From the NCBI GenBank assembly GCA_037962975.1, contig CM075672.1, positions 58,908,501-58,972,500 of the forward strand: 64,000 nt of DNA, read 5' to 3'. The DNA comes from Clitoria ternatea (lineage: Eukaryota; Streptophyta; Magnoliopsida; Fabales; Fabaceae). Positions 34,800 through 46,627 of this stretch are shown here, in pieces; position 1 is the first letter of the stretch, and each line of letters starts with the position of its first letter. The notes beneath the pieces were generated by a model, which ran no database searches, was not told where the DNA came from, and saw only the letters and a list, made by a program, of their open reading frames with translations. The translations under genes and the position numbers were made by a program.

Positions 34800-36731
34800 A
34801 TGGAAATTAACATGAGATCTGATAGTTGTGACACAAATGTGACCGAGTTGAGGAAAGTATTGCACCTTAAGGCCAAGAAGATTGACATGGGTAGTCTGCA
34901 AACAATGGGGAGAAAATTAAACCTGACACAGAAAATGGCTTTTACAAGAAAGTATGGAAGGATTCTGAAGTTGTTAGAAGTGGAAGTGCAAACTGAGGCG
35001 ATCACTGCCTTAGCACAATTCTATGACCCACCTCTCAGATGTTTCACATTTAGAGACTTTCAGTTGGCCCCATCTATTGAAGAATTTGAACAAATCTTGG
35101 GGATGCCTTTGGAAGGACAGATACCTTATCGTCATCTCGACCATCATGCAACTATTGCTTCCGTCGCCCGTGTTCTGAAGATCCATCCCGACACCTTAAG
35201 GGACGCACAACTAAATAGAAATCAGATCCCCGGATTCACTCGAGAATTTCTCGAGAAACATATGCAGGTCCTGGCAGAAAAGGAAGATTGGGAAGCCTTC
35301 ATGGATGCTCTAGCTATTACCATCTATGGAGTTGTTTTGTTCCCCAACATTGATAATTATGTGGATTATGATGCTATCGCCGTATTCCTAGCTCGCAAGC
35401 ACAGGCTTGAGAATCCTGTCACGGCTGTATTGGCAAACGTGTACTGCACCATGGATTTCTGCCATACACAAGGTGGAAAAAGGGTTGTTTGTTGTTTACC
35501 TGTTTTGTATGTATGGCTCACATTGCATGTTTTCCACCAAGTCTGTAAGGCCGAATGTCCGATTTCTGATCTGAAGCTATGTCAATTAGCAGTGAAAAGT
35601 GGGCGTGAATGGGCCAATCACCTTATAGGGCTCACAACTGAGAAAGTTAGGTGGTATCCCCAATGGTTGGAAGTTGAATCAATTGTTCATCACTGTAGAA
35701 ATTACCCAAATGTTCCCCTTATTGGTACGCAAGGATGTATCAACTATAATCCCATCATAGCCAAGCGTCAGCTAGCTTATCCTTTGCTTGGACCACCTGA
35801 TGAAGAGTCTCTCACTCCTTTCATCTCATATTACTCGAAGGGAAGCTGTGTCTTTGTCATTCGGGATATAGCGAATGCATGGAAGAAAGTCCACCGAAGG
35901 GGAAGAGAGCTGGGGGCCCGAAGCCATGCTGTCAGAGAAGAATATTATGAGTGGATCCTGAATAGGGTCTCTATTGTTAAATTACCCTTCAGAAGTCCCC
36001 CTCATCTCTAGGGAAATCCTCCTGCTCCATCACTTGTTGCGGAGGATGAAGCAACCAAGGCGCTAAAGACCAAAATAGAAGAGTTAGCTGCCAAGAACAA
36101 GAGGCTAGAGGAAGACTTATTGAGATGTTAGCAAGAATACACCCTTCAGAAAAGGGAGAACTTGGAGAACAAGCAAGCTGTTGAAGAGATTAGGAAGAAA
36201 CGAAAGATTGATGAAGACTACATGATAAAACAAGACCAATGTCTTCAAGCGGCCAATTCTCAACTAAAAATGAAAAACAAGCAAAGTGATACCATCCTGG
36301 CTGAGAAACATCTTCTGAAGGATATGCTGGCACGATCAAAAGAAAATGAGCGGAATATCATGGTGCAAAAAGAGCTCCTACAGACACAAGTCCACAAATT
36401 GGAACAACAGCTCAATGAAGTGGTAAAGGCTTGCGAGCAAGAGATAAATAGGGAACGACAACGCGCCATGAACATTGAACAAGATTGTCAAGAGACCATA
36501 CGCCTCTTGGAAGCTGAACAAAATGAAACTGTTCACTTATGGATGGATCGCTTTGCTAAGCTGGCGTACCTGGCTAACGGGACTCTAGAAGATCTCCCGT
36601 TTTTACTCAAACAAGCGGAAGGAATGGCCAACCCTGTCAATACTCCTAGAGAAATTGCAACGTTCTTAGATTACTGCAGAGGACGAATTTGTAAAATAAG
36701 GGAAATGATTGCCCGAGCTAAGAATGACTGA
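34800..36731 (+). pseudogene. Ogre ORF1, two in-frame TAG stops
   Basis: The extra ORF found upstream of gag in Ogre elements; its function is not established. The start is the ATG at 34800 (MEINMRSD). One frame runs 644 codons to TGA at 36729, interrupted by TAG at 36009-36011 and 36129-36131. The first about 400 residues resemble the plant-mobile-domain-like region of such proteins (FRDFQLAPSIEEFEQILGMP, FPNIDNYVDYDAIAVFLARK, VWLTLHVFHQVC). After about residue 410 the sequence is strongly charged and heptad-like (EELAAKNKRLEEDLL, LLQTQVHKLEQQLNE), indicating a long coiled coil. Both stops could come from single C-to-T or G-to-A changes. Confidence 0.82.
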
Positions 36732-37035
36732 TTTATTTTCTCGCTTTGTAACTCAGCACTTTATGGCAATAATGTACTCTTTTCGAGATAATGGATTCCT
36801 TTGTCTTCACAACTATCTCATGTTAATTTCCATTCAATGCTTTACTTAGTACTTTTGAACGTGACGTTCTGAGGAACGTTCGAAGGATCCGTCAAGTTCC
36901 AACATTGCTTCCTGCGTAATCTCATTTCACTTAATTCTTTTCTTTAATTCACTTATCTTTTCTAAATTTTTTGTGTTCCTTTCTAAAGGCAACACGAGGA
37001 CGCACCCTTACGGAACCCGACTACAGAGGAAACTC
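36732..37035 (+). other. Spacer between Ogre ORF1 and gag
   Basis: AT-rich spacer. A pyrimidine-rich tract ends in TTTCTAAAG at 36980-36988, resembling a 3' splice site. The gag frame is open from 36973, upstream of the ATG at 37036, encoding GNTRTHPYGTRLQRKL just after that site, so ORF1-gag splicing is possible. Confidence 0.5.
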
Positions 37036-40000
37036 ATGGCTGAGACAGAACAAACGAATGAGAACCTCAAGAATGAGAATAATCAGCTAAGGGAACAGAT
37101 TGCAGAACTAACGAAGCTCTTGGAAAAAGGGGTCACTGAAGGGGGGCCTTCTGCGGGAAACGAGGGTCTGACATCAAGCCAGGTTATAAATCCCACGGCA
37201 GTTCCCCTCACTATTAATGTTGGGAATCCCAATCAGCCTACTGATTCCCACGCCAGGCCTCATGGCTATACGCCACCACACATTTTCATTGGCTTAGACG
37301 GTAGCCCTGTACCCTTTCCACCGTACGGCCTGCCTCCAGGATATTTCCCTCCTCTATTTATCAATTCCCAAGATGGCAATGCCCTACAATGGACAAACCT
37401 CCAAATTCCAAACTCTATCCAAACACCCATGCCACCAGCCAACCAAGCCTTAGGTTCTCAAACCGCCCAAGCCCAAGCTCAAGTCACTCAAACTCAAACC
37501 ATCCCGGCTCAAGCAACCCAAACTCAAACCGCCCAAACAGCTCAACCAGTTCCCATTACCCAAGCAACAGCCCAATCATAGGAGCCGGCACAAAACACTA
37601 ACCTGGTGAACCAACCTCATTCGACAACACCCTACTACCCATATTACGGCTACCCGTATTGATACATGAATCCTTACACTGCCAACCCGCGGGATGTGAC
37701 CCAGACGGTGAATCTGGTTGTTGATCATGGCACAACCGTAGAGTCCCAGCAAAGACGGAAGATAGAAATCCTGGAAGAGCGACTACGAATTGTGGAAGGT
37801 GTGGAAGGCCTTGGCTTAACAAGTGCTTCTGAACTCTGTTTAGTTCCAGACGTCATTATTCCACCAAAGTTCAAAATGCCAGACTTTGACAGATATCGAG
37901 GAGTGACTTGCCCTCGAAATCATCTTACAATGTATTGCCGAAAGATGGCCTCCCATGCCTCTGATGATAAGTTGTTGATACACTGCTTTCAAGACAGCCT
38001 AGCTGGGGCTGCACTCACTTGGTACACTCATTTGGAGCGAACCCGTATTCGCTGTTGGAAAGATCTGGCGGATGCCTTTTTGAAGCAGTACAAGTATAAC
38101 TTAGACATGGTGCCTGATAGAATTCAACTCCAAAACATGACAAAGAAGGATAATGAGACTTTCAAGGAATATGCGCAGCGCTGGCGTGAGATAGCCGCGC
38201 AAGTAGATCCTCCACTCTCTGAAAGAGAGGTAGTAGCCATGTTTATTGACACTCTCCAACCACCTTTCTACGATAAGATGATCAGCAGTGTTTCATCCAA
38301 TTTCTCTGACATTGTGATTATTGGAGAGAGAATAGAAAGTGGTCTAAGGACGGGGAAGATTTCCAAAAACCCATTTGGGGCACCCACTGCAAAAAGATCA
38401 GCACCAGGTGAGATAAGAAAGAGAGATGGGGAAACCAACTCTGTCTCTTATGACCAGGGGAGAGCTCAGCCCAGGCCATTTGGCTCTACCACTTTTCAAC
38501 ACACCAATCACTTCCCTCATACTCCATACCCCCATATGGCAGCCGCTACCCATAACCAGGTCCCCTATCCCGCATCTCCACAACCCCACGTCCGTCCGCC
38601 CATTGCCAGGGCACCGAATCCGCAGCCAGCCCAGTACAATCCTCTACAACAATGGCCGCAACCACCTAATCCCAACCAAAACCAAAGGAGAACAAATAAT
38701 GACCGGACACCAGTCTAATTTGACCCTATTCCTATGACATACACTGAACTTCTACCTCACCTTATTCGATACTCCCTTGCAGTCCCTTGTCCTTCTAGGC
38801 CAGTGGAACCTCCATACCCTAGGGGATACGATCCAAACGCCCGGTGTGATTATCATGCTGGGGCACCTGGGCACTCCACGGAAAATTGTATGGCCTTAAA
38901 ATATAGAGTACGAGATTTGATCAAAGCCAATTGGTTAAATTTTAAGGAAGGAATGCCAAATGTGACTACAAATCCCTTACCCAACCATCAAGGTCCTGAG
39001 ATTAATGCTGTGGAAGGAGGTGAAGAGCTTGTGGCGAATGTCTCTGATGAGGTGAACATGGTACATGGGGAAACAGGAATGTCCGTTCCTAAACCGTTGG
39101 TAATTTACTACACCAAGAACACCTCAAAGACTGTAAGCCCTACGCATCAGCCTGTCATAATCCAGACACCCGCTCCTTTTGCTTTCAAAGATTCTCACGC
39201 TGTTCCGTGGAAATATAATGTGGAGGTAATAGCTGAAAGCCCAAAAATGAATGACTCATTTCTGTCAAACATATCAGGGATAGGAGGTGTGACCCGGAGC
39301 GGTCGAGTTTACTATCCACCGGAATCAAGGAGAGAACCGACTCCAGTGAGTGGAACTAGTGGTAGTGGAAAAGCCAAGATGGTCAAAGGAGGCATTGATG
39401 AGGAAATCAAAAGAGCTGTGACCGATGAGGAAGCTCAAGAGTTTTTGAAATTTATTCGCCAGAGTGAATACCAGGTGATAGACCAGTTGAACAATACCCC
39501 TGCGAAGATTTCCCTTTTATCACTTTTGCTGAATTCTGAGCCCCACCGAAAAATTTTGATGAAAGTGCCTAATGAGGCTCACGTCACTCACGATATCACC
39601 ATTGATAAGTTCCAAGGAATAGTGGGGCACATTGCTGCTGATAATTATCTGTCATTCACAGATGATGAGATACCCGTGGAGGGAATGGGGCATAATAAAG
39701 CCCTCCATATCTCAGTGAAGTGTCGAGATCACATATTGGCAAAGGTGCTGGTCGACAATGGGTCGTCATTAAATGTCATGCCAAAATCTACATTGGCCAG
39801 GCTCCCTTTTGATGGAACCTATATGAAGCTGAGCTCTATGGTGGTAAGAGCATTCGATGGCACTAGGAGGGAGGTGATAGGTGAAATTGAGCTTCCAATC
39901 CAAGTAGGGCCATGTACTTTCCAGATCCTCTTCCAAGTGATGGACATTATGCCTGCCTATAGCTGTTTGTTGGGCCGTCCCTGGATCCACTCAGCTGGAG

Positions 40001-40640
40001 TGGTTCCCTCTACCTTGCACCAAAAACTAAAGTTTATTATTGATAATAAACTAATTATCGTTTCTGGTGAGGAAGATTTTCTGGTCAGTAAACCCCTATC
40101 TACCCCCTACATCGAGGCTGCAGAGGAAGCACTTGAAACTTCATTTCAAGCGCTGGAGATCGCAAATACCACATATGTTGGGGAAGCAAGTGTAGAAATA
40201 AAGGCCCATATGCCAAATACATCCCTGATGATGGCCAAAATGATGTTACAAGGGGGATATCAACCTGGGAAAGGCTTGGGGCATGGTTTAAAAGGAAGAA
40301 TGGAACTGGTGCATCTTCTAGAAAAAAAAGACAGGTATGGTTTGGGATACCAACCTTCAGCTGCTGACAGGAGAAGAATAGTAAAAGAATAGTAGAAGAA
40401 AAGAAAGAGAGAAGGATTGCCCGTTTAGAGGGTCGAGAGCCCCGCATCGCTAAAGTCCCCCTATGTGACCTCTACCAGAGCTTCCGAAGTGCTGGTTTGG
40501 TACCCCCTGGTCATATAGCTGCTATTGAAGATGATCCCTATGAAGGTGGAAGCTTTGTGATCCCGTGCTCATCAGGCAGAGATCTTTGTAACTGGGAAGC
40601 CATCGAGCTACCCACAACTTTAAATGTTCTATCAAAGTAA
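37036..40640 (+). pseudogene. Ogre gag-protease region with three in-frame stops and an 11-bp frameshift
   Basis: Gag builds the particle and the aspartic protease processes the polyprotein. The ATG at 37036 opens a coiled-coil start (MAETEQTNENLKNENNQLRE) followed by a Pro/Gln/Thr-rich linker. Stops in the same frame lie at 37579 (TAG), 37660 (TGA) and 38716 (TAA). The gag core is at 37840-38360 (PPKFKMPDFDRYRG, LTWYTHLERTRIRCWKDL, FKEYAQRWREIAAQV). A CDYHAGAPGHSTENC knuckle-like motif is near 38850. The protease active site VLVDNGSSLNVMP (Asp codon 39754-39756) is typical of Tat elements. A G-patch follows (GGYQPGKGLGHGLKGR, about 40250). An 11-bp tandem duplication at 40374-40395 shifts the frame, which then stays open to a GT splice donor at 40637. 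Confidence 0.88.
40374..40395 (+). repeat. 11-bp tandem duplication causing a frameshift
   Basis: AAGAATAGTAA is followed directly by AAGAATAGTAG. Eleven is not a multiple of three, and protease-domain coding switches frame exactly here. The protein sense on each side starts from the same AGA codon of its copy. Confidence 0.85.
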
Positions 40641-40862
40641 TTGACAAAGACTTTAATGAATTGTTGGCCTCATTGCTATGCCTAAGGCTTTGAGGCATTT
40701 TTTCTATAATAAGGGCAAACACATGTTTTTATCATTTTCAGTCTTCATAAATAAATGCGTATTGAATTCCATTCCTTCTGGCTTTCCATATCTTTGCATT
40801 GATTCCTTTATCCTTTACTTATTCATTTTTATTATTCGCCGTAATAACCTGAATAAACGCAG
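40637..40862 (+). other. Ogre intron between protease and RT
   Basis: The donor AAA|GTAATT is at 40637 and the acceptor CGCAG|ATCT ends at 40862, giving 226 bp of U-rich sequence with a pyrimidine-rich 3' half. Splicing removes the stop at 40638 and joins the protease frame to the RT frame in phase 2, making a Lys codon across the junction. Position and size match the intron known from Ogre elements. The apparent start codon at 40678 lies inside this intron and is therefore not a real start. Confidence 0.85.
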
Positions 40863-43800
40863 ATCTAAAGATGATCCTCTTGAGAATAATGAGCTTGCAA
40901 TCCCATTTCATGACTTTGACCACCCGGTTGACTATGCTGATGAGGAATATGAGGAAGTTTGTGATCCTTCGCCTGAATTAACAAGGTTATTGGAACAAGA
41001 GGACAGAGAAATTCGGCCTTATTTGGAGATAGTCGAGATTATTAATTTGGGGAGTAAAGAGGATAGAAAAGAAGTCAAGATTGGTACCTTCTTGAATAAG
41101 GAGCGGAGGCAAGAACTAATTAAACTGTTAATAGAGTTCTGCGACATCTTCGCTTGGTCTTACCAAGACATGCCCGGCCTGGATACTAGCATTGTTGAGC
41201 ATAAATTGCCACTAAAGCCAGACTGTCCCCCGATAAAGCAAAAATTGCACAGGATGAAGCCCGAAATGCTCTTGAAAATCAAGGAAGAAGTTAAAAAGCA
41301 GTTCGATGCCGGATTCTTAGCAGTGGCAAAATACCCTCAATGGGTAGCAAATATCGTCCCTGTCCCGAAGAAAGATGGAAAGGTACGAATGTGCGTAGAC
41401 TATCGGGATTTAAATAGGGCTAGCCCCAAAGACGATTTTCCTCTGCCACAGATTGATGTCCTGGTGGATAACACAGCCCAACATACAATCTTCTCATTCA
41501 TGGATGGTTTCTCTGGGTATAATCAGATTAAGATGGCACCCGAAGACATGGAGAAAACCACGTTTACCACTTTATGGGGCACTTTCTGTTACAAAGTTAT
41601 GTCTTTCGGTCTGAAAAATGCTGGGGCAACCTACCAAAGGGCAATGGTGACCCTTTTCCATGACATGATGCATAAGGAGATAGAGGTTTATGTGGATGAT
41701 ATCATTGCTAAGTCAAAAACTGACGAAGAGCATATTGTTGACCTGAGAAAGCTTTTTGAAAGATTAAGGAAGTATAAGCTCAGGTTGAATCTGGCCAAGT
41801 GTACTTTTGGCGCAAGATCAGGCAAACTGTTAGGGTTCATTGTAAGCAAGAAAGGAATAGAGGTGGACCCTGACAAGGTCAAAGCGATTCTCGAAATGTC
41901 TCCTCCCTGTACAGAAAAAGAGGTCAGAGGATTCTTAGGAAGGTTGAACTACATTGCTCGGTTTATCTCACAACTGACGGCAACTTGTGAGCCGATCTTC
42001 AAGTTACTTCGTAAGAATCAACCGATGCAATGGAATGAAGATTGTCAAGTGGCTTTTGAAAAGATAAAACAATATTTACGGGAGCCACCGATATTGGTAC
42101 CGCCGACCCCTGGAAGGCCCCTGATCTTGTACCTGACAGTGTTAGATGAATCTATGGGTTGTGTATTGGGTCAGCATGATGAGACTGGAAAGAAAGAGCA
42201 TGCCATTTACTACTTGAGTAAAAAGTTCACTGACTGTGAAATGAGATATTCGGCTTTAGAGAGAACTTGTTGTGCATTAGCATGGGCAGCCCGACGTTTA
42301 AGGCAATATATGTTAAGCCACACTACTTGGCTTATTTCCAAAATGGATCCTGTTAAGTATATCTTTGAAAAACCGGCCTTAACAGGAAGAATCGCTCGAT
42401 GGCAGGTTCTATTAACTAAATACGACATAATCTATGTCACACAGAAAGCCGTAAAAGGGAGCGCTTTGGAGGAATACTTAGCCCATCAACCTATAAGTGA
42501 CTACCAACCCATGCACTTTGAGTTCCCGGACGAGGATATCTTGGCATTGTTTAATGAAGAAGATACCCAGAAAGACAAATGGGTTTTGAGATTTGATGGA
42601 GCTTCTAACGCACTGGGGCATGGGATTGGTGCGATCCTAATTTCCCCAGATCGAGAATTCATCCCTGTATGCGCTAGGCTTTGTTTTGACTGCACTAACA
42701 ACATAGCCGAATATGAGGCATGCTCTCTGGGAATCCAAGCCGCATTAGGTGCAAAAGTGAAGAAGTTAGAAGTCTACGGGGATTCCGCCTTGGTCATTCA
42801 CCAATTGAAAGGTGAATGGGAGACTAGGGACAGCAAGCTAGTCCCTTATCAAGCTCATATCATGGAACTAATCAAGGAATTTGATGATATCTCTTTTCAC
42901 CATGTCTCCCGAGATGACAATCAAATGGCTGACGCTTTGGCCACCCTTGCCTCAATGTTTAAATTAAGCAATGACTGTGATATGCCCCTCATTGAGGTAG
43001 AAAGGCACAACAAGCCTATATACTGTCAAGCAATAGAAGAAGAGTCGGATGGGAAACCATGGTACTATGATATCAAAAAATATATACAGACTCAGGAGTA
43101 CCCTGAGGGTACCACAGAGAATGATAAGAGGACCTTGAGACGACTTGCAATGGGTTTCTTTTTGAATGGTGATGTGCTCTACAAGAGAAATCATGACTTT
43201 ATCCTCCTCCGTTGCGTCGATACTGTTGAAGCAAGCAAGATCATGGCGGATATTCATGAAGGATCCTTTGGAACTCATACCAATGGGCATACCATGGCGA
43301 GGAAGATCTTGAGAGCTGGATACTATTGGATGACCATGGAGGCCGACTGTTTCTCTTATTCTCGAAAATGTCACAAGTGTCAGATATACGCTGACCATCT
43401 TCATACGCCCCCGTCATCCTTGAATGTCTTATCGACACCGTGGCCCTTCTCGATGTGGGGCATGGATGTTATTGGACCCATCGAGCCAAAAGCCTCCAAC
43501 GGTCATCGTTTCATTTTGGTTGCCATTGATTATTTCACCAAGTGGGTGGAGGCAGCTTCATATACCAATGTGACAAGGAACGTTATAGTCAAATTTGTCA
43601 AGCGAGAATTGATATGTCGGTATGGCTTGCCGAGCCAGATCATTACTGACAATGGCACAAATTTGAACAACAAGATGATGAAAGAACTGTGTGAAAGCTT
43701 TAAGATTCGTCATCACAATTCCTCTCCTTATCGGCCAAAAATGAACGGGGCAGTCGAGGCGGCCAACAAGAATATCAAGAAGATTATACAAAAGATGGTC

Positions 43801-44307
43801 CTAACTTACAAAGATTGGAGCGACATGCTCCCTTTTGCATTACACGGGTATCGCACCTCAGTTCGAACTTCGACAGGCGCAACCCCTTTTTCACTGGTTT
43901 ATGGTATGGAAGCAGTCCTGCCTTTTGAAGTAGAGATTCCATCCCTTTGGGTGATAATGGAGGCAAAACTAGAAGAGGCTGAATGGGTCCAAGCTCGATA
44001 TGACCAATTGAACCTGATAGATGGGAAAAGACTGAATGCCCTCTGTCATGGACAGTTGTATCAGAGGCGTATGAAACGAGCGTTTGAAAAGAAAGTACGA
44101 CCTCGACAATTTCAGGAAGGAGACTTAGTCCTCAAGAAAGTTTTGCCAATCCAAAAAGACAACCGGGGTAAATGGACACCTAACTATGAAGGTCCGTATG
44201 TAGTGAAGAAAGCCTTTTCTGGGGGGGCCTTGATACTCACAACCATGGACGGTGAAGATTTGCCAATGCCCATAAATGCGGATGCGGTCAAAAAATACTT
44301 TTCTTAG
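40863..44307 (+). CDS. Ogre reverse transcriptase - dual RNase H - integrase
   Basis: Copies the element RNA to DNA and inserts it. The frame is open without a lesion from the intron acceptor to TAG at 44305. RT: WVANIVPVPKKDGKVRMCVD near 41350 and the catalytic YVDD near 41690. The first RNase H (about 42110-42480) lacks the usual catalytic Asp (YLTVLDESMG) and looks like a degenerate connection domain. A second, archaeal-like RNase H follows (42580-42960) with FDGASN, YEAC, YGDSALVIHQLKGEW and DALATLA, as in the dual-RNase-H Tat lineage. Integrase: an HHCC region (HEGSFGTHTNGH ... CHKCQ, 43255-43385) and DDE residues in GMDVIG, ITDNG and GAVEAANKN. No chromodomain is seen, as expected for Tat. 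This is the best-preserved part of the element. Confidence 0.92.
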
Positions 44308-45149
44308 GGAAATAATGTCAAAAAAAAAGAAAAAAAAAGAAAAAAGAAAAAAAAGAGGCGCTCGCTAGGCTGAAAACCTGAAAAGGCGGCCTAGGCAGAA
44401 ATTAGAGTGACCCGGTGAGTCGAAAACCTGAAAAGGCGGCTCAGGCAAAATTAGGGTCAAGATCCTGACAGTATGACTGAGACTTCCCATGCAAAAAGTA
44501 CGAGTCCAAACTGGGGCATACAAGTCACGACTGAATCGCTTTCCTAGAAGCAAAGTCGAAGAGGTAGCTTGAAGTCATGATGTGGGGTTTAAGATGTGCG
44601 TTATCCTCAGGAGTTCACCAAGAGATCAGCGAGTTTTCCCTGTTCCCTCAACTATCAACTTGTGTATTAAACTTCTTTTGTTTTCCCTACTTCCCTCTCT
44701 ATGTACTTACTCAACTCATAAATAAATTTCACCTCTTTTTCGATACGTGTTTATATCGTGAATTTCATGAATCAGATAAGGCATGTGTTTCCCTTTATCA
44801 AATAAAATGAAATATAATTATTTAAAGTTGTGGGGCAAGATGATCCTATTGCTCAAATCTCACCTCAGGGGATCGTTATGAAGACTTGAACCCAGACACA
44901 CTCTTTGAAGTTAGAGTTACTTCATTCGTTCTGTTCAGTCATGAGTCACCTCGAGAGATCATGGTTCCATGGGGAGCCTCCTCTGATTTCTATTTACTTT
45001 GCCATTGCTATGCTTATCCCTTTCTTGTAGGTTGTTATAACAAGCAGTCATTTAGAGCCTCAAAATTCTCTTTCCCAGTGGAGCCCTAATCGTCAAAACT
45101 GGAACTTCCCAAGTTTCTTCAACAATGGAACTGCACTTCTCAAACAAAT

Positions 45150-45330
45150 CAAACTGGGGCATCTCCCCCTGGTCCATTCTCTTACAGTCAAGAGACAGTT
45201 CCTCCTAGATTCCTCCAAACCATCCTAAACTGGGGCATCACCCCAAGTCTCTTCCGCTTTCAGTCAAGTCAAAGGGGCAGTACCCTGAAGTTCCAAACAA
45301 CTCAAACTGGGGCATCACCCCAGGTCTCTA
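45150..45330. repeat. 77-bp tandem repeat with a G4/C4 hairpin
   Basis: AACTGGGGCAT starts at 45152, 45228 and 45305. In two copies TGGGGCATCACCCCA forms a five-base-pair stem with a five-base loop. Confidence 0.75.
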
Positions 45331-45359
45331 CCACTTTCAGTCAAATCAAGGGGCAAGCC

Positions 45360-46110
45360 CCACCTTTTACCTTTCTGCAAACCAAGGGCCACACCCCACA
45401 TTTACTTTTCCTGTCACCTTTTACCTTTCTGCAAACCAAGGGCCGCACCCCACATTTACTTTTCCTGTCACCTTTTACCTTTCTGCAAGCCAAGGGCCAC
45501 ACCCCACATTTATTTTTCCTGTCAGTCAAGGGGCAAGCCCCCACCTTTTACCTTTCTGCAAACCAAGGGCCACACCCCACATTTATTTTTCCTGTCAGTC
45601 AAGGGGGCAATCCCCCACCTTTTACCTTTCTACAAACCAAGGGCCACACCCCACATTTATTTTTCCTGTCAGTCAAGGGGCAAGCCCCCCACCTTTACCT
45701 TTCTGCAAACCAAGGGCCACACCCCACATTTATTTTTCCTGTCAGTCAAGGGGGCAATCCCCCACCTTTTACCTTTCTGCAAACCAAGGGCCGCACCCCA
45801 CATTTACTTTTCCTGTCACCTTTTACCTTTCTGCAAACCAAGGGCCACACCCCACATTTATTTTTCCTGTCAGTCAAGGGGGCGATCCCCCACCTTTTAT
45901 CTTTCTGCAAACCAAGGGCCACACCCCACACTTATTTTTCCTGTCACCTTTTACCTTTCTGCAAACCAAGGACCACACCCCACATTTATTTTTCCTGCCC
46001 GCCAAGGGGGCAATCCCCCACCTTTTACCTTTCTGCAAACCAAGGGCCACACTCCATATTTATTTTTCCTGTCACCTTTTACCTTCCTGCAAGTCAAGGG
46101 CCACACCCCA
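45360..46110. repeat. Tandem array with alternating 54- and 73/74-bp monomers
   Basis: The CAAGGGCC anchor occurs at 45383, 45437, 45491, 45564, 45638, 45711, 45785, 45839, 45913, 45967, 46041 and 46095, so spacings are 54, 54, 73, 74, 73, 74, 54, 74, 54, 74, 54. The long form is the short one plus about 20 bp containing GGGGGCAATCCCCC, a perfect stem. It forms two 147-bp doublets followed by three 128-bp steps. Ogre 3'UTR arrays are a known source of satellite DNA. Antisense reading frames here are artefacts of the repeat. Confidence 0.9.
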
Positions 46111-46627
46111 TGTATTATCTTCAGTAAAAGGGCAACTCCCCACTCTCGCCTTCCTGTCACCCAAAGGACGGCGCACCATAAAAAAAAAAAAGGAAAAAGA
46201 TAGACGGTGTTGATCCGATATGGACGCTAGGTAGAGGTTCACTCTATTACGGAATATGGTGATTCCAAAGACGGTGTCATGGCTCTTAAAGTCAAACGAA
46301 GTAGGCCCTGTGAAGTTATAAGAGACGGTGTCCTGATGGTCACACCGGTTACTACTTTAGGGAAGCAACAAACGGTGTCAGAAAATCTACTTCGGATAGA
46401 ATTGGTTTCAGGGTTTTTGCTAAGGCCGATGTCATGCACAATACACAGGCCATTCAAAAGGGAACAAGTTAAGGACGGGGTGGTCATGATGCTCTAATCC
46501 GAGGTTCTATGCTTTGCAAGGACGATGACCGGTTGATGGGTCCCATTTATCCCCTACATCGGTGTTCATGTCTTTACTCCCTTTTCACCTCGGAAATACG
46601 AAGATTCCGTATTTCTCTTGTGAAAAT

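Larger units (their letters stand above)
44308..46627 (+). other. Ogre 3' untranslated region
   Basis: 2.3 kb non-coding. It holds an A/G run (44321-44355), two copies of GAAAACCTGAAAAGGCGGC (44371 and 44419), a 77-bp repeat with TGGGGCATCACCCCA hairpins (45150-45330), a 54/74-bp array (45360-46110), and a unique tail with ACGGTGTC repeats (46203-46400). Confidence 0.85.

Noticed and set aside
40678..40862. Met at 40678 as the start of an independent RT protein
   Set aside because: The first 62 codons fall in the intron defined by GT at 40637 and AG at 40862 and resemble U-rich intron sequence, not a conserved domain.
45491..45785. 147-bp doublets as nucleosome-phasing units
   Set aside because: Only two such steps exist and later steps are 128 bp; the number is most likely coincidence of 73+74.
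45360..46110. CRISPR-like regular repeats
   Set aside because: Repeats are contiguous tandem monomers without unique spacers, in a plant retrotransposon 3'UTR; the period alternates 54/74 bp.
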